Assembly (NCBI GenBank): GCA_933228895.1
Contig: OW121849.1
Span: 43,246,354 to 43,310,353, forward strand
Reading direction: 5' to 3'
Length of the DNA: 64,000 bases
Origin: Platycnemis pennipes
Taxonomy: Eukaryota; Arthropoda; Insecta; Odonata; Platycnemididae
The position numbers and the translations under genes are program-made. Of the stretch, positions 24,309 through 37,600 are shown piece after piece (position 1 is the first letter of the stretch; the number at the start of each line of letters is the position of its first letter). Under the pieces are notes generated by a model. That model was given only the letters and a program-made list of their open reading frames with translations. It searched no databases and was not told the origin of the DNA.

Positions 24309-25035
24309 GATTTCTCACCAAACATGAACTACATATCATGCATAAAAAAGGAATAGTATTAATATAGTAGTCAGAACTACAATATTTAAAAAAGATAGAA
24401 ATTGAAAAGCAAACATGCAAAAACATTCTGTTCGTAGGGTTAGCTTTAAGTACTCATACCAACATACAGCTACCAATGCTATTCATTGCTACTCTCCGAT
24501 AGGACATTTTTACCGTTATTCGTATCTCTAATTGTACGAGGGAAAAAGGACATTTTGAATCGGTCAGTTCGGCAATCAATTTCTCTAATTTTATGATTAT
24601 GGTCCAGTCTGCCATAGTAAGTTGGGGTTCGCAAAATATTTTTAACATCATCACTGAAAATATTGCCTTGGAATTTGTGGAACAGATTAAGTCTACATTT
24701 CAACCTGCCATCTGACAATGATTCCCATTTCAATTCATTTAATAGACTGGTTACGCTAATATAATTATCGTATCGTCCCTTTACAAATCTTGCCGATCTT
24801 CGCTGCACACGTTCAAGTTCATTACTTAGACCGATTTCGTAGGGATCCCATACACTGGCAGCATATTCCAAATGAGGTCTAACAAGGGAAAAGTAGCTGA
24901 TTTCTCGTACATGATCGTCACATTACCCAATACTCTTTTGATGAAACCCAGTTTACGATTAGCTTGACCCATTATTTCACGTATATGTTTACCCCAGGAA
25001 AGATCATGTGTCAGTCTTATTCCAAAAGAAAATGT
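24254..25035 (-). pseudogene. 5'-truncated non-LTR retrotransposon, RT C-terminus and 3' UTR
   Basis: The minus-strand translation gives THDLSWGKHIREIMGQANRK, LGFIKRVLGN and then, in another frame, REISYFSLVRPHLEYAASVW followed by ELERVQRRSARFVKGRY. These are the conserved C-terminal blocks of Jockey/CR1-type reverse transcriptases. One base is missing near 24923, which splits the frame. The frame ends at about 24479, and a 3' UTR follows to the tail at 24254-24308 (CTACATCTACATAATACCCT and GGGTGTGTGGCAGGGGG on the plus strand). The polymerase core is absent through 5' truncation, as expected from incomplete target-primed reverse transcription. Inactive copy. Confidence 0.85.
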
Positions 25036-25039
25036 CAAA

Positions 25040-28000
25040 ATTTTCTGTAGTGTCTTTATTGCTAATGTCTTTATTCTAATTCTGTCTTGTAGTGGATAAT
25101 ATATCGTGTGAAACGGGCTTTAGCTAAAAAAAAACTATCCTAGAAACGTGGATTTCAGGGTTTACAGTTCGTTCGATTGCTATGGCAAAGCAAGGCAGGG
25201 AAAAGAGCCCTCCTCACGGTGTGCGAGTTTCTGCCCCAAGCGCAGCACATTGGGCCAGGGGCGGTGGAACACCCATTTGGGGTGGATGGTCGAATAACGT
25301 TCGGGAGGTGGAACGACGTTTTGTCGTCCGCCGACAGGAGGAAAAAAAATCAGAAATCCCGCGGGTTAGTCATCCATCTACTGGACTCCGATCACCGGCA
25401 CGACAGGAATTATACCGAGTTTCCCTTAATTTCTGCCTCCCACCACCGCAGCCGCCGATCACCACCATACGCGACCACGTATTTCCATGGTATCGAGGGA
25501 AAGAGGGGGTGGAGAGGGCGGGGAGAAATGGTGACTGCATGGGAACGCATATGGAAATCACATCGACAGGGATCCAGGACCAGCTTTCAAAGTGGGGAGT
25601 GGATTGTAGGGGCGGGGGGAAGATCACCCCGACCTGCCTCCCCCTCCTCCACCGACGCACCAACCAAATTCCACATCGCCCCGATTATCCATCTGCATAA
25701 AACGACGATCGCAGTTGGTTTTCCGGGTTTCCTCTCGCGCGAGATTGGTGTCCCATGACGGCAGTTTCACTCGTATTCCAACGGGTTTCTTCAGGTCCGA
25801 ACTGGCTTCACTTCGGACTTCACTCTAAAACGCCTCGGTCAATTTTTTCCTTCGTTCGGAACTATTCCGCGTCGAACGCGCCTGCAAAGCAAGGCTAACG
25901 TTTGGGAAGCGTAAAGAAAAAGGAAAAACCTTTGTCCGGTAGTTTCCGAGGGATGGCATGTGACCGGAAGTGCAAATAAACAACGACGGGTCCGAACATG
26001 ACTGGAGACGACGACACGAGGAAGTTCCCCGCGAAGCTCTGAGGGCCCGCGCATGAGGAAGGTAAACAGAAGATTACCTGTTAAAATATTTGTGTTTGCT
26101 ACCTCGCTCCGCACAATAGGCATGGCGGAACTCGGAGGGCACTTCACAACCGGGGCCATATCTCACGAAGGCTTTATCAGGAAAAATGTTACGCTACCAT
26201 CAACAGTTATTTGAACAAACGGTATAGTGGAGGGGGGGAGGAAGAGATGCTTATCTTAACGGGCCCGATTGGATTATTTGCCTTCACGCGAATTTTTTCA
26301 GTCTGTTTATTTAAACGGTAAAATAGAATCCGAGAGGCATAGACTACAATTCTTTAAAAAAATTCCTTTGTTTTGCGATTGAATGAACACAGAGACGAAG
26401 ACCGTTACGACTGTAGAAAGTGTCCTCCGTTTATCACTGAACGGTTTTCCTTAATGGTACGTACATTACTGCGTTTGTGACGGAATTTGAAACGTAAGAA
26501 AGTATGCAAAAATTACTTGCGCAAGCATTGAAATACAGACCAAATTTAAAGGAAAAAGGTAATTTTATTGAACAATTAATAGAACTATTTTTATTTTAAC
26601 TGATGCTCTTTTCTCGTTCTCGGAAATCAATGAACATAATCAATTTTACAGGATACTCCATGCAAATATGATAAACATAATCGATGACCGCAGAAAACTT
26701 TGTGAGATATCATTTTTAATAGGGAACTAAACAAAATTTCATTCCTGTGAAAGTTTTGTGTTCTCTATTTTGAGAAGGTATACTTTCAGAGTCACCTAAA
26801 CAACACGGTCGCTACCATGTTGCAAGATTAATTAAAGTGACAGAGAAAATCCCAGTTAATGTTTTCCAGTTTAAGCCTCGAAATAAGTTCAAAATCTGAG
26901 AAACTCATATCAACCGCAGGATAAGAGGCCAAGTATCTCAACACGAAATTCAGCACGGCAAGCCTTAATTAGCAAGCTACGCAGACAGCTGCTTCGCCCG
27001 CCACGCCCTAGTTATCATATGCGATAAGACCTCTGAGTCCGCGCGTTCATGAATTACTGGAGCCACCACTTCATGACCGACTTCCGATCAAGTGCAAAAT
27101 TACCAATTGCTAACCTCCATACAATCTTTGATTCCCCAAGGACCCCGCCACAACCATTGTCAGGTAACGGCCGGCTCCACCCAAAAATGACTCACCTGGA
27201 AATAAAAAGAAACAGAAAAATTATTCTCAGGCCATTAAAAATGACTTTGTCACATTATATATAAAACTGCAAGAGCAAAGTTCAAAATATTTTTACAATC
27301 CAGCCCTAAGAATTGAATTAGTAAAACTTTTGAACGACAAGAAACGATAATCAGCAAGAATACCTTAAATTTACGTCATTTGGAACATATTTTCACCAAT
27401 ACGTCTTGAAATTAGGACATGTTTTTATTACCTGTAAATAATACAAGTTTTTCTTCCCGTTGCGCAATCTCCGAGAGAAAAGACGAGAGATATATTCGGG
27501 TAACGTTGGATTAGTGAGCACAGAATAACGAGACAATGGCGCAGACAGTAATTTGTGAGCGCTGGATACAATCAATCACATCTAATGTTCTCTTGGGACA
27601 AATCGGTCGCGATCAACGCACAGCAGCCGATGATTACCGTCCCAGCACCAAACCTATTCATCACATCTGGAACTATGGAGGCTATTGACGCTACGCTTTC
27701 ATGGGAGAGATTTATAGGCCATATCACCCGAGTAATGCGGGACAAAAGTTAAAGTAATCGACGCAGCATAAATCGCCCACGTTCAAGATGGGAGACGCCT
27801 AGATGCAAAGAGAGCATAAAACCAATCTTCCGAAAGAGCCAGGAATAATGGCTCAGATACCACGACCGAGAGTTTTCGAAATGCAAGGAAAAAATTAAAA
27901 CAAAGGGACTCAATCGTAACTGTCCCGGAAAGGGATTTCCTATTCATGCAGATCGTTGTTTCTTCAGCAATGCCTATCAACCAAGAGGAATCGAGGGTAA

Positions 28001-28337
28001 TTTTCCCTTTCACAGATAGATAGAATTGCACAATAACACAGTACATACGATATACACGTCCCAGCATACATTTCCTTGGGGTCTTTCAAAGGGTTCTACG
28101 CATAGCTGTGGGTCAAGGGAACGGAATAATGGCCTCTTCCTTAATGAGAGAATGTTAAGTTTCCACGTGTAACATTTGAGACGGCATTTTTATCTATTGC
28201 TTTCCCAACGTGGTCACGGAAGCGGGAAAGCAAGACAGCAACATGGCAATAATTAAGAACTTAGGAAAACGTCCGTTTCTTAGTGACGTCGGGGCCAATC
28301 GTGAGAGGCGTGGGTAAACAAAGAATGTGAGGAGTAA
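25040..28337. other. Intergenic DNA, no gene recognised
   Basis: A GC-rich block at 25180-25760 is open in three overlapping frames (25177-25758 and 25182-25700 plus, 25370-25663 minus). None carries a recognisable domain, so I regard them as composition artefacts. From 26200 to 28330 the DNA is AT-rich with no identified feature. Confidence 0.5.
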
Positions 28338-28339
28338 TT

Positions 28340-28640
28340 ATAGAAGAGTTATAGACATTACATAAATATAATATGCATTTAAAAACAGCATAAATAATGC
28401 GAAAAACATATAAATTAGTTTCATAATCATAGGTTCTCTAGCAAATAGCCAGAGTTTCACATGCTTTACAAATTTTTTGAAGTTTGTTTTCACTTGGATT
28501 CTCTGTGGCAAGTTATAGAAAATTATATGGCCCCAAGTAAAGAAAGCTTCTTTTAAATTGGGATTTATTTGGTTTGGGTACAACTTATGAAATGTTTGTC
28601 CTCAAATTATAAGAGTGAGGCTTATCCAAGACGTTTGGTT
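28340..28640 (-). pseudogene. Degraded C-terminus of a non-LTR reverse transcriptase
   Basis: Read on the minus strand from about 28620, the translation contains HSYNLRTN, then PKPNKSQFKRSF, then in another frame WGHIIFYNLPQRIQ and FKKFVKHVKLWLF. The pattern H-x-YN-x-R, SF, LW-N-LP-x-x-I-R and FK-x-x-L/V-K is the extreme C-terminus of many Jockey/CR1/I-type polyproteins. At least one frameshift and one stop interrupt it. Only about 90 residues remain, next to a CACTG-ended MITE. Confidence 0.6.
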
Positions 28641-28777
28641 TATTTCCACTACGAAGGTAGAATAGCCTTAGCACCTTATAGATGCATAATTGTCTTAAGG
28701 GGAGCATCTGCAGGTCCACGAATATTGGAAAAGAGGGTGACCGATGACCTACTCTGGCTATCATCGTACGATTACTT

Positions 28778-29074
28778 CACTGTAAAAAGTAGATCTGATT
28801 TTAAGGTACAAAAGCGATCTGAATTTCAGATGCAACAATTTTAAGACAGGGTATGTTGAATTTGAGCAGTAATATCTTGTCTAAAAATAAGGCAGGTGAA
28901 CGGCTGAAAATCAGACCATCCAGAATCCTGCTTCCTCTGCTTCCTGCTCAACTGCTCCTGTACCAACCATCCATGTTCCTGCCTCTTCCGTACCTTAAAT
29001 CCGTGTTCCTGCCTTACAACCAGACAGCGCTTAAATTCAGATCGCACTGAAAATCAGATCAACTTTTTACAGTG
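28778..29074. mobile_element. 297-bp CACTG-ended MITE
   Basis: The left end CACTGTAAAAAGTAGATCTG and the right end, read on the minus strand as CACTGTAAAAAGTTGATCTG, form terminal inverted repeats. These continue for about 50 bases with TTTT and CGATCTGAATTT blocks. The flanks are TT on both sides (28776-28777 and 29075-29076), compatible with a 2-bp target duplication. CACTG ends suggest the CACTA (CMC/EnSpm) group. The middle has imperfect repeats of TTCCTGCTT/TTCCTGCC. There is no coding capacity, so the element is non-autonomous. Confidence 0.75.
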
Positions 29075-29076
29075 TT

Positions 29077-32000
29077 ATTGAGCTCTTTTTGCACATTTGA
29101 ATGGATTTGTGAATATGCGCCATCTGGTGAGAAAAAATGTGACAATAGCGCGATGCCATGCATCAGATTAGAAAAATGTTCTAATTCGTTCGCGGCCGTT
29201 CACGCAGTGACGCATTTTCTCCTCGCAAGTCGTCGCTTTACGCGGCGCAATATATCTCACGCAAGTTTTCTGGCAGCAGCTTGCGCAGTTTCAATGACCG
29301 TGTAAAACGGTCTTCAGGATGGCATTACATATTCACAACCTATACACGCCTTCGCCACTTGAATGGGGGCGTTTACTCGGAACCGAAATCGCAATTTTTT
29401 TGCACGAAATTGTTAGATGGAAACGAAAAAAGAATTTTAGTGAAAAATTAATCTTCTAACCACAACCATTCACTCATAAATCAAAAATTAAAATAAGCAA
29501 AAGGTGACGCCCACCGAAAAAGCTGCTTTGATAACATTGACGTCATTTTCCTCCCGTCCTTGACTGCTCTTATGGGAAGGGAAAGGAGTGGAGGGGGGTT
29601 CTCGGAAGGCCTGCTCGCACAGATCCTGTCGCAATCGCTCCCATTGGGAGAGCCAGCTGTGTCCCCCCCCATTGCGATAAGGCGATGTAGCTTCGCGGGC
29701 TCAGTCGTGATTGGACGAAGTCGATATACGTCAGAGGTTTCACCACGCCCACTTTTCCGAAAGGGTTAAAAACATAGGTTTTTCGCCGCTTATAACTAGA
29801 GAAATAATTGACGGATCAAAAAACGGAAAAATACGGGTATTTTTATTTTCCAAACTCTATCATATTCGGCAATGAAAACAAGATGGTAAATTACCCCATT
29901 GTTGCACTTTCAAGAGGTCGACAGATAAAATGGAATTTCACGCATCCCAAAATATAAAATTGAATTGCTTCGCGGCCCGTCGAGGGAATGCCGGGACATC
30001 CCCTGGTACGCACGCACATTGCACATATTTCACTCACACACACTCAAACCCTCCCCCTCGACGGCATCTTCATAAATTCCCTAGCGTCGCCGTCGCCCGA
30101 GAGGGCTTCCTCCTCATGAGATCCTCCTCACCAGCGTCGGACCTCCTCCAGTCACGTGACCCCATTTGTCGCCGCGGGCTCATTAATCTTATGAGAAGAG
30201 GGGGAGGGGGGAGATATATAAGATGGCGTGTATTCCAGTCTCGCGCGCGCGGGCGCGGGCCGGACACAATCGGATATGGCGCCACAGGATGAGGCGGCAC
30301 AGAATAAAAGACTAGCGGCGACGGGAGGCGGTTGAGGAGGAACGCCTGACCGCCGGAAGTGACGTCACGAATAAGACGAAGGGCGGGCGCAAGACAGAGA
30401 GAGGACGGAAGGTTGACCGTCGTCACTTGGGGGAGGGGAGGGCGGAAAGAGAGGAAGTGAGGGAGGTTGGGCAGAGATCCACTTCGGCCATCGGCTTCGA
30501 ATGACCGCGAAGTGTTCAAGGAGGCGTGGTAGTAGGGGCTCCACCTCTTCCCGACATCTCGGATGGCTAAGATTGATTGATTTGGATTGGTGGGTGCGTA
30601 CCGGTTTCGGTGGGGGAGTTGAGAAGGTGGAAATATCAAAACGCTCTCAGCTGCGCTTCGATTCCAAGATGCGAGAAAAATGAGGCGAGAAAACTCTATG
30701 GAAAGGAATAAAAATGATTTTCCGGTTGACAAGGCAACGTTATAAATAACATTTACTTCCGGACGGCGGAAAAATACTCGGGACTATTCGGAAACTCACA
30801 GAAGCGAATGAGTTATTCTCACCTTCCTGAGGATTTTATTCTCTTTCGAGAATCAATTCTCACTTAATATGAGTAAGACTGGCGATCGCATTTGAAATAC
30901 TCATGAAGTTTTGCTGCCATGAGCGAGCGATTGCTATTGATGAACTGCCAACAACAAGCATCTCACTTATTTCAAGAGGAATTTTCCGCTTTCTTAGCAA
31001 GGAATCTGATAAATTTGATTTTAAATTAATGCTTCCAAAATTTGAGTTGCTGACATTGTGAGCCGAGGACCTTACCCCTAAACCAACTTTCCTTCAAAAA
31101 TCGGGTGTGAAAAGTAAATGGTGTGTTTCCAGGTACCAAAATAAAATTAAATCGTGTGGCGTTGGACACATCAGATTCCAGAGATTGCGCCAGGAATAAT
31201 TCTGGAGGACATCCTTCAAAATAAATTCAAACCCCATTTAAACACTATCGTAAAAAAGGAATATATGATAGTAAATTGCATTTCACATGCTAAATGAGTG
31301 CTGAAATACATCTAACGACAAATGAACGCATAAAACATGTTGTTAACCTCCTTGTTTACACAACGTTTCCAAGAGGGTAAAATCAAGCGAACGATAACAC
31401 GGCATGTAAAATTTAAACGGAGTTACTTGATAGAATTGATGCTAGAGCGGAAATTTCATAGAGAAAGAGAATAAGAATGTTACCATTCCTTAAAGTAATC
31501 ATAAATTAAATGTAACCCAGCTGTAGAAAAAGAAAGAAACAGATAGGAAGGCATGGTAAAGCGCTATAGAATAGAGAGAGGGAATATGCCAACATGGTCC
31601 AACTGAAAACAGACCCCAGACACATTTATCCACTCAACCGTCTTACTATCGAAGAAATTTCCACACTCCATCCGTTTTGACGGAAATCGATATCGTGGAT
31701 CACATCGCCACGGGAAAAAAACGATCGCACTTGGAGAAAATGCCTAAAATTTATGGAGCACATCAAATGGAACTTATCGTCAAATTGAATTCTTCAACCT
31801 TTCATGGCCGACTTCCATTTCGACAATTGCGACGAATCTCAATTATAAATTATTGGGAAAAGTTATGGGGAGTAATAATCCTTCACTTCCAATTCACACA
31901 AGAAATCGGCTTCGTCAGATCTCTCTCTCTCTCTCGTTAGGGAGTTCTCACCCCAACCTCTCTCTCCACCCTCAAACCAACGCGAGCAATATTATCAAGG

Positions 32001-34435
32001 GAGGAAAATGGGGGTCGAGGCGAACCGAATCCCTCGATGGAAAGTTACTTAAAACGCATTCATAGGGTCTCTCCCCTGACATTAACTTCCTCTTTAAGGG
32101 CGGGGAGCGTCGAAGAACTCCAAAACAGTTCCACGAGTTTTCAATGCAGGGTTGAGATGGTGAGAACGATTACGTTTGAATGCGAAAACTATCAGGCGAC
32201 CATTGATCGGGCAATTAATTTGAAGAGAAATGGCTTTGCAAAAGCCGGATATGAAAGGGCAATGAACGAAAATAACTGACATCACAAATTGCGAGGTATG
32301 ACGGATATCCCTCGAGATGAATATTTTGGTGACATAATGGAAAAAAATGGAAGCGAATACTCTTTTACAAACAATTTCCTCGCTGGACAGCTGTCGTTAC
32401 GCTTTAAGTGATAAGACTGTACTCCATTAAAATTAAATTCAGATGTCACATTTAACGGGCGCTTTGGGACTGACGAGGAATACAATGAGGCTAAATAACT
32501 CCAAATATTTGACTGGGGAAAAGGATGAACTCGCGGTCGGGGAATTTAAATTTCCGCAAAGTATTAATAGTAGGTATTATTATTCACGTTCAGAGTATTA
32601 ATCACGTTCTTTGAGTACTGGAGCCATTGTCCTATTTTTGTATTCTCCTCACATAACTGAAGGTCGCTGAAATTATAATATGCAAGAGTAACTTTAAACC
32701 TATTTTACAGGCGCAAATGTACTAAATCCAACAAGTGTTGGTCAAGATAACACCCTGTGTTACCTACCTGAGAAGTGTGACGATTGACCGGACATGCACC
32801 AAGTCATATTCTACTAAAATAATTAGGACAGCCTAGCAGTCATTAGCACATCTTGTCTGATCTAACACGAAGGTTTTCTTCTCCACAATCCTCTCATCCA
32901 TTAAAATCGCACTCATCAGACCTCGGAGGACCCGGATGAGACACGCGGGTCGCGAGCAGCTATACGCGGGTACTAATTTTTAATCAACGTCCCATCGCTC
33001 CGCGCGACAAATGCGAAATGGGAGGAAAAAAACAGCCATTCCTCATTAACATCGATCGCTCGGATGGCCACAGAGAGATATAATAAAAAAAGAAGAGGAG
33101 GAAGTTAGAATCTTCCCTTCCCACTCCAGGTTTCTCCTTCCTCCCTACCCCCCCCCCCTCTCCGATCCCCTTCTAAGCCACTGGCCCGGTGGAACAGAAG
33201 TGCAAAGACCCTGACGATCTCTTCTTCCTCCCGAAAAAAAGACCTTCCACCCGAAGTCGACCATCTTTCCAGAAACAACTCGATTCCAAGTCGAAGACGG
33301 AGGAAGGGTGGAGACGAAGGTTACATGGCAGAGGGGTTAGAGGAAAGGGGTGGTGGTGGGGGGGGGAGGGTGAACTTGAGGCATCATGAAAGAAGCCACT
33401 CATGCTCCTCGAACGGGTGACGTCAACGGATACTAGTTTCACAATGTCTTCCTCTCTCTCTCTCCCTCACACTACTCTGCCCTTCCACTTCCCCAATTTT
33501 TTTTTCTCGATGCCCCTCTCGCTTATAAAGGGTATAAGAAGGGCTTTGAGACATTCCGATATCGGCACTCGATATTTAAATAATGTCGGCGACGACTGAC
33601 GGGTGGAGGAACGAAAGAACGGGGAAGCGTTCGAAAAAAAAAACGCATCGGTTCAGGAGGAGGGAAAAAAATACGGGATCCTGATTGCGTCACAGCTGAG
33701 AACCTCAAAAGTTTACACGAAACAAAACTGCTATGATTTGAGAAGGCCACTCCACAAATATATTAACGAGTCTCCGATTTATCGCTCCCAGCTACACGTC
33801 TTCGTGACGCGTCATGGAGATATTAGGAAGACGCATGTACGAAAATTGATCTGGTTCTTCCTCGTGACTCAAGGGTGATGACTTCTCATACAACGTATCG
33901 TCAGATGTAGGCAAATCGTTATCTGTGTCTGTCACTCTGGCACAAATTAGCCACAGCTATTTTCCCTATGGAACTACATGCAAAAATAACACCGATTAGG
34001 GATTTAAACCATTCTCGCAATCAGCCCAAATTTACATCAGATGTACCACCCAATTATAAATATTAATGAAATCTTGACTTTCGTCCTCAAATTTGTCTCT
34101 TTATCATCATTACATCCTGCACAACACACTTCATTCCAAGCAACAATATTTATTCATACTATAGCACTCCAAATTCGTTTATAACTTTCCAGTTCCAGAC
34201 CCGCCGCGCGGATCCTATATTAGCTGCTATATTAGTGTAAAATTAGCTACGCGAAGACTATATTTTTATTTAGAAATTCTAGCTTCCCATTAATTAATTC
34301 CGATCAGAAGGTCATTGCAAGAAGGAACGAAATACATTGATTCTTTGGCATGCCAAACTGTATTACCACCATCTAAAGTGAAAAAAATGTCTCTATACTA
34401 TTTCGTAAAATACATCCATTTGGTATCTCGAATGC
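29077..34435. other. Intergenic DNA with a GC-rich, promoter-like block
   Basis: The GC-rich block at 29930-30700 contains the ETS-CRE motif listed separately. The 220-residue minus frame at 30070-30732 lies entirely within it, overlaps a plus frame, is Pro/Arg/Leu-rich and has no domain, so it is doubtful. A (CT)n run lies at 31920-31936 and a C11 run at 33148-33158. AT-rich DNA from 30760 to 32900 shows nothing recognisable. Confidence 0.45.
30205..30370. promoter_or_regulatory. Candidate promoter: TATA-like sequence and composite ETS-CRE site
   Basis: CCGGAAGTGACGTCAC at 30353-30368 is an exact overlapping ETS (CCGGAAGTG) and CRE (TGACGTCA) site, a combination known from animal housekeeping promoters bound by GABP-type and CREB-type factors. 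A TATA-like ATATATAAG lies at about 30215, roughly 140 bases before it, within GC- and CpG-rich DNA. No coding exon was recognised on either side, so the transcript could be non-coding or its first exon non-coding. Confidence 0.4.
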
Positions 34436-34605
34436 ATCTGACAGCGGTAAAGCTCCGACCTGGAGGCCCAAAGGTCACGAGTTCGAATCCCAACTTGGAT
34501 ATGAATGATGTGTTTGTTCTGAGATTATGCTTACGTTGGTAGGGTGTGATATTATCTACCTTTGCCGTCGTGGCAACTAAAACCTAAATCCACTGATTCT
34601 CGAAT
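34436..34605 (+). repeat. tRNA-derived SINE
   Basis: ACAGCGGTAAAGCTCCGACC followed by a box-B match GTTCGAATCCC (34481-34491) gives a tRNA-like head. The body to about 34605 is non-coding and ends before ATTCTCGAATAC. The box-A part is degenerate. Confidence 0.5.
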
Positions 34606-37600
34606 ACTGCTGATTTTTCTCCCAATCCCCCTCATAAACCAGATGGCACGAACGTAATTTGGAAATCAAATCATCAGCGAGTGATTAACTAGTTGTACAC
34701 GGTGCGGAAGATAGTGCAAGAAGTCACAAGATGCGAAAAGCAGAGGGAAATGGATGATGGAAGGAACAAAGAAAGGTAAAAGTCATCTCCGAGGGGTGCA
34801 ACAACCAGGATGACTCATTAATATACTCTCGCAATTTGCGGAGGGGTGTACTATAAGGGAGACGGCTGAACGGCACAACTCATTGCGAGGAGGCATCCAT
34901 GCGCCGCAGAGATTTTTTTTCGGCTCCCTATCCCCGCGGAAATAATAAGGGCTTCCTTGAGGGTACGGCGCAAAATCAATCCCGGGACGTGGGGATATAA
35001 AAGGGGCGAGAGGGTTGCGGGGGAGAGAGGGTTTGTGAGCACGTGATGTACGTACCTACCTGACATCTCCCTCACTCGCACACCCTCGTCAACCTTGGGT
35101 GGCGTGTGATGTATTCCGAAGAGGGAAAAGGGTGAAGGGTGAGGAATATATACGGTACATGACGTGGAGGGGAGGGAAGATGGATGGAAGGGAGGAGTAG
35201 GATGTGTGTGTGTGTGAGAGGGAGTGTTAGGGGGTAACCGAGGAGGGTGGGGACATTAGCGGCAAATTTATCGAGCGCTCGGGGACTCGGCAATTTATCC
35301 CGTTTCCGAATTGGGTGGAGCCTCAGGAAAAAAATGCATATTTCCTACGTCTCCATGCTTCAAATTCGCGAGCGAAATTATTTCGTGCGTTGAAAAAAAA
35401 ATATTTACGACGCATTCCTGCATGCAATCATCTCTTAACTTTATCCCCTCGTCAAAAGCCCTCATGTGATGACATGCGATGATAATACCAGAGGAAATGA
35501 AACAGGAATGTTATTTCACAATTTGAACCCCTTGTTATAACGGATGCAATATTATACTTGACACCCGACGCAATAATATAATTGACGCTACATCTGTTAG
35601 ATGAGAAAAGTAATCGATTCACATCAAAATAATGCGGTACGAAAGTTGTTCGATTCGAAACGATAAATGAGATGTTTGCGTCATGTGTACGAATAAGCTC
35701 TCGTGAGAATTGACCAAAACCGCTATCAACAAGCCTACACTGCGATGACAATCGCGTTTCAAAAACGTTATTGGACGTTATACCTAAGCGGTTGGCAAAA
35801 TTCTGAAAAATTGACCACACTGACTTAATTACCATACCATTGCAAAGGAAAAGTCCACAAATTTATGAATACATAAAATGCTAACCACTTCTATCGCAGT
35901 TTCATCGACATATAAACCAGGAGACGCGTGTTTCTGTCAACTCCCGAAAGTGTTTTTGCTATGGTAATTCAAGAATTGTTTACTTTTCCATCCATCGCTA
36001 CTACAAAATAGACAATCGGGGGGTATTTGCAGATAGGGTAGGGATTTCCGCCGGTGGCCACAGGGTCCCAGGTCCAATACCGGTTGAATCCTCCGGATAC
36101 CTCGATTATGCGCGAAATGAGTTATTCACCGTGTAACAGATGTTTGATGGAAACACGAAGGGCATGTAACTACAGCACCCACACTCAGAATAAAGTGAAT
36201 GTCGAAAGGTCAGATCCATGATTACACCCTTTTATTGAGAAGCATTATTTATTGAAATTAAAAGGCTTGACTTATGCAGGGAATTTAGAAGTTTAATAAC
36301 AACTATAGTCGTGCAGTTTTACTAAAACGGAGTAGTCGTTTAGCTTTACGAGCATAATTAATAAATAAAAAAATTAAAAAAAAGAAAAAATTAAAGAAAA
36401 TAGAAATCTAGCTTCATTCAATTCCTCTCCATTCATCAAATCAGCAGAAACATCAAATCGAAGTTAAAATATTTAATATGAAGCTAAACATAAGGCAAAA
36501 CTATAACCGAGCAATAAGGGGCAAGCGCAGAGTTAGTAGTAGCTGAAAAAGGTTATCTATTTATTCAACTAACATTGATTTCATAGGAAGATACCAAAGA
36601 CTATATATCATATGCATGAGAGGATTTAACGCAAATAATGAGAACACTCATAAAATAGAGAACTTTAGGGAACGTAAGAACGTTATATAGCATGTTGTAT
36701 AATTCGTCACCGTTCAGGCAGAAGTCACTGATTGTGAGTTAAAAATTGGCGGTTATGAGTTAGGTGCAAAACCACACTAACGAAATGAAAAGCAAAAATA
36801 GTGAAATTATGGCAGTAGGTGGAAGTAATTGTAGCAACAACACCAAAAACATGTTAACATTAACTAATAATGCAAAACTGATTTTAGGAGTTTTTTGAAA
36901 CAATAAAATGCTATAACTCAGAAGTAAGATTTTTGACTTAATGAATAAAGCCTGAACGACGACGAATTATTATCTATGAATAGGATACAACTAGTACATA
37001 CGTTTAGCATCCTCATACCGTGTAGTTGACACCGAAATGTGTCCATGGAGGGTAGGGCTTAATCCACAATGGTAAACGAAACATCAATCTTCAATCAACA
37101 CGACTTGGAATGCGGGAAGCTCAAAAACAGTTCATTTACACAACTTCATCGTAATTTCTCATTACCTACATGATTACGCCATTCCATCATGAACTGGAAA
37201 CTCCGCGCAGGTTACTTAGCCTATGAGATGGAACCGGATTTGATGACGCTATCACAGGCATCATTCATTGATTTGAATCAAGTTTCCAAAAACAAGAGAA
37301 CGAATCATTGCTTCTTGCCACGATTCTCAGTTCATGGCAGAATGGTAAAATCGAAATGCAAACAAGGCGAGCTCAGCAAATACATTATGCAGACGCGCCA
37401 ACCAGCTAGCTACCTCATCACGCAGCGGATTACAACATGAATACCCCACTCGCTCCTCGAGAGCATGGCAAAACTGACGAGTCTCGCAATGGCAAGCTTG
37501 ACCAACATGAAAAAGCACGCATCCACAGCGAGTGTATAATGGATTTCGCACAGAAAATCCTCTGAGCGCGCAAAACAAGTGAGTCAAGAATTGTTCGGAA

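Larger units (their letters stand above)
23872..25124. mobile_element. Possible MITE region carrying a non-LTR insertion
   Basis: The left side has AGGACCGTTTCCCATGAC near 23874. The right side, read on the minus strand from about 25122, has AGCCCGTTTCACACGAT. These resemble imperfect terminal inverted repeats around CCGTTTC. The DNA between is rich in short inverted segments, such as TGCTAGC and CCAGTAT with their complements at 23918-23975, and AGGACGGT with ACCGTCCT at 24191-24226. The non-LTR 3' end (24254-25035) would be an insertion into it. I found no clean target duplication, so this call is tentative. Confidence 0.3.

Noticed and set aside
25177..25758. 193-codon plus-strand frame
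   Set aside because: Two other long frames overlap it in the same GC-rich block on both strands. It has no domain, no promoter or splice context, and its composition explains its length.
30070..30732. 220-codon minus-strand frame
   Set aside because: It is Pro/Arg/Leu-rich, lies in a GC-rich block and overlaps the ETS-CRE region and a plus-strand frame. No motif was recognised.
36046..36130. Possible SINE head (CCGGTTGAATCC as box B)
   Set aside because: Box B lacks one base and the box-A region is weak, so I could not support it.
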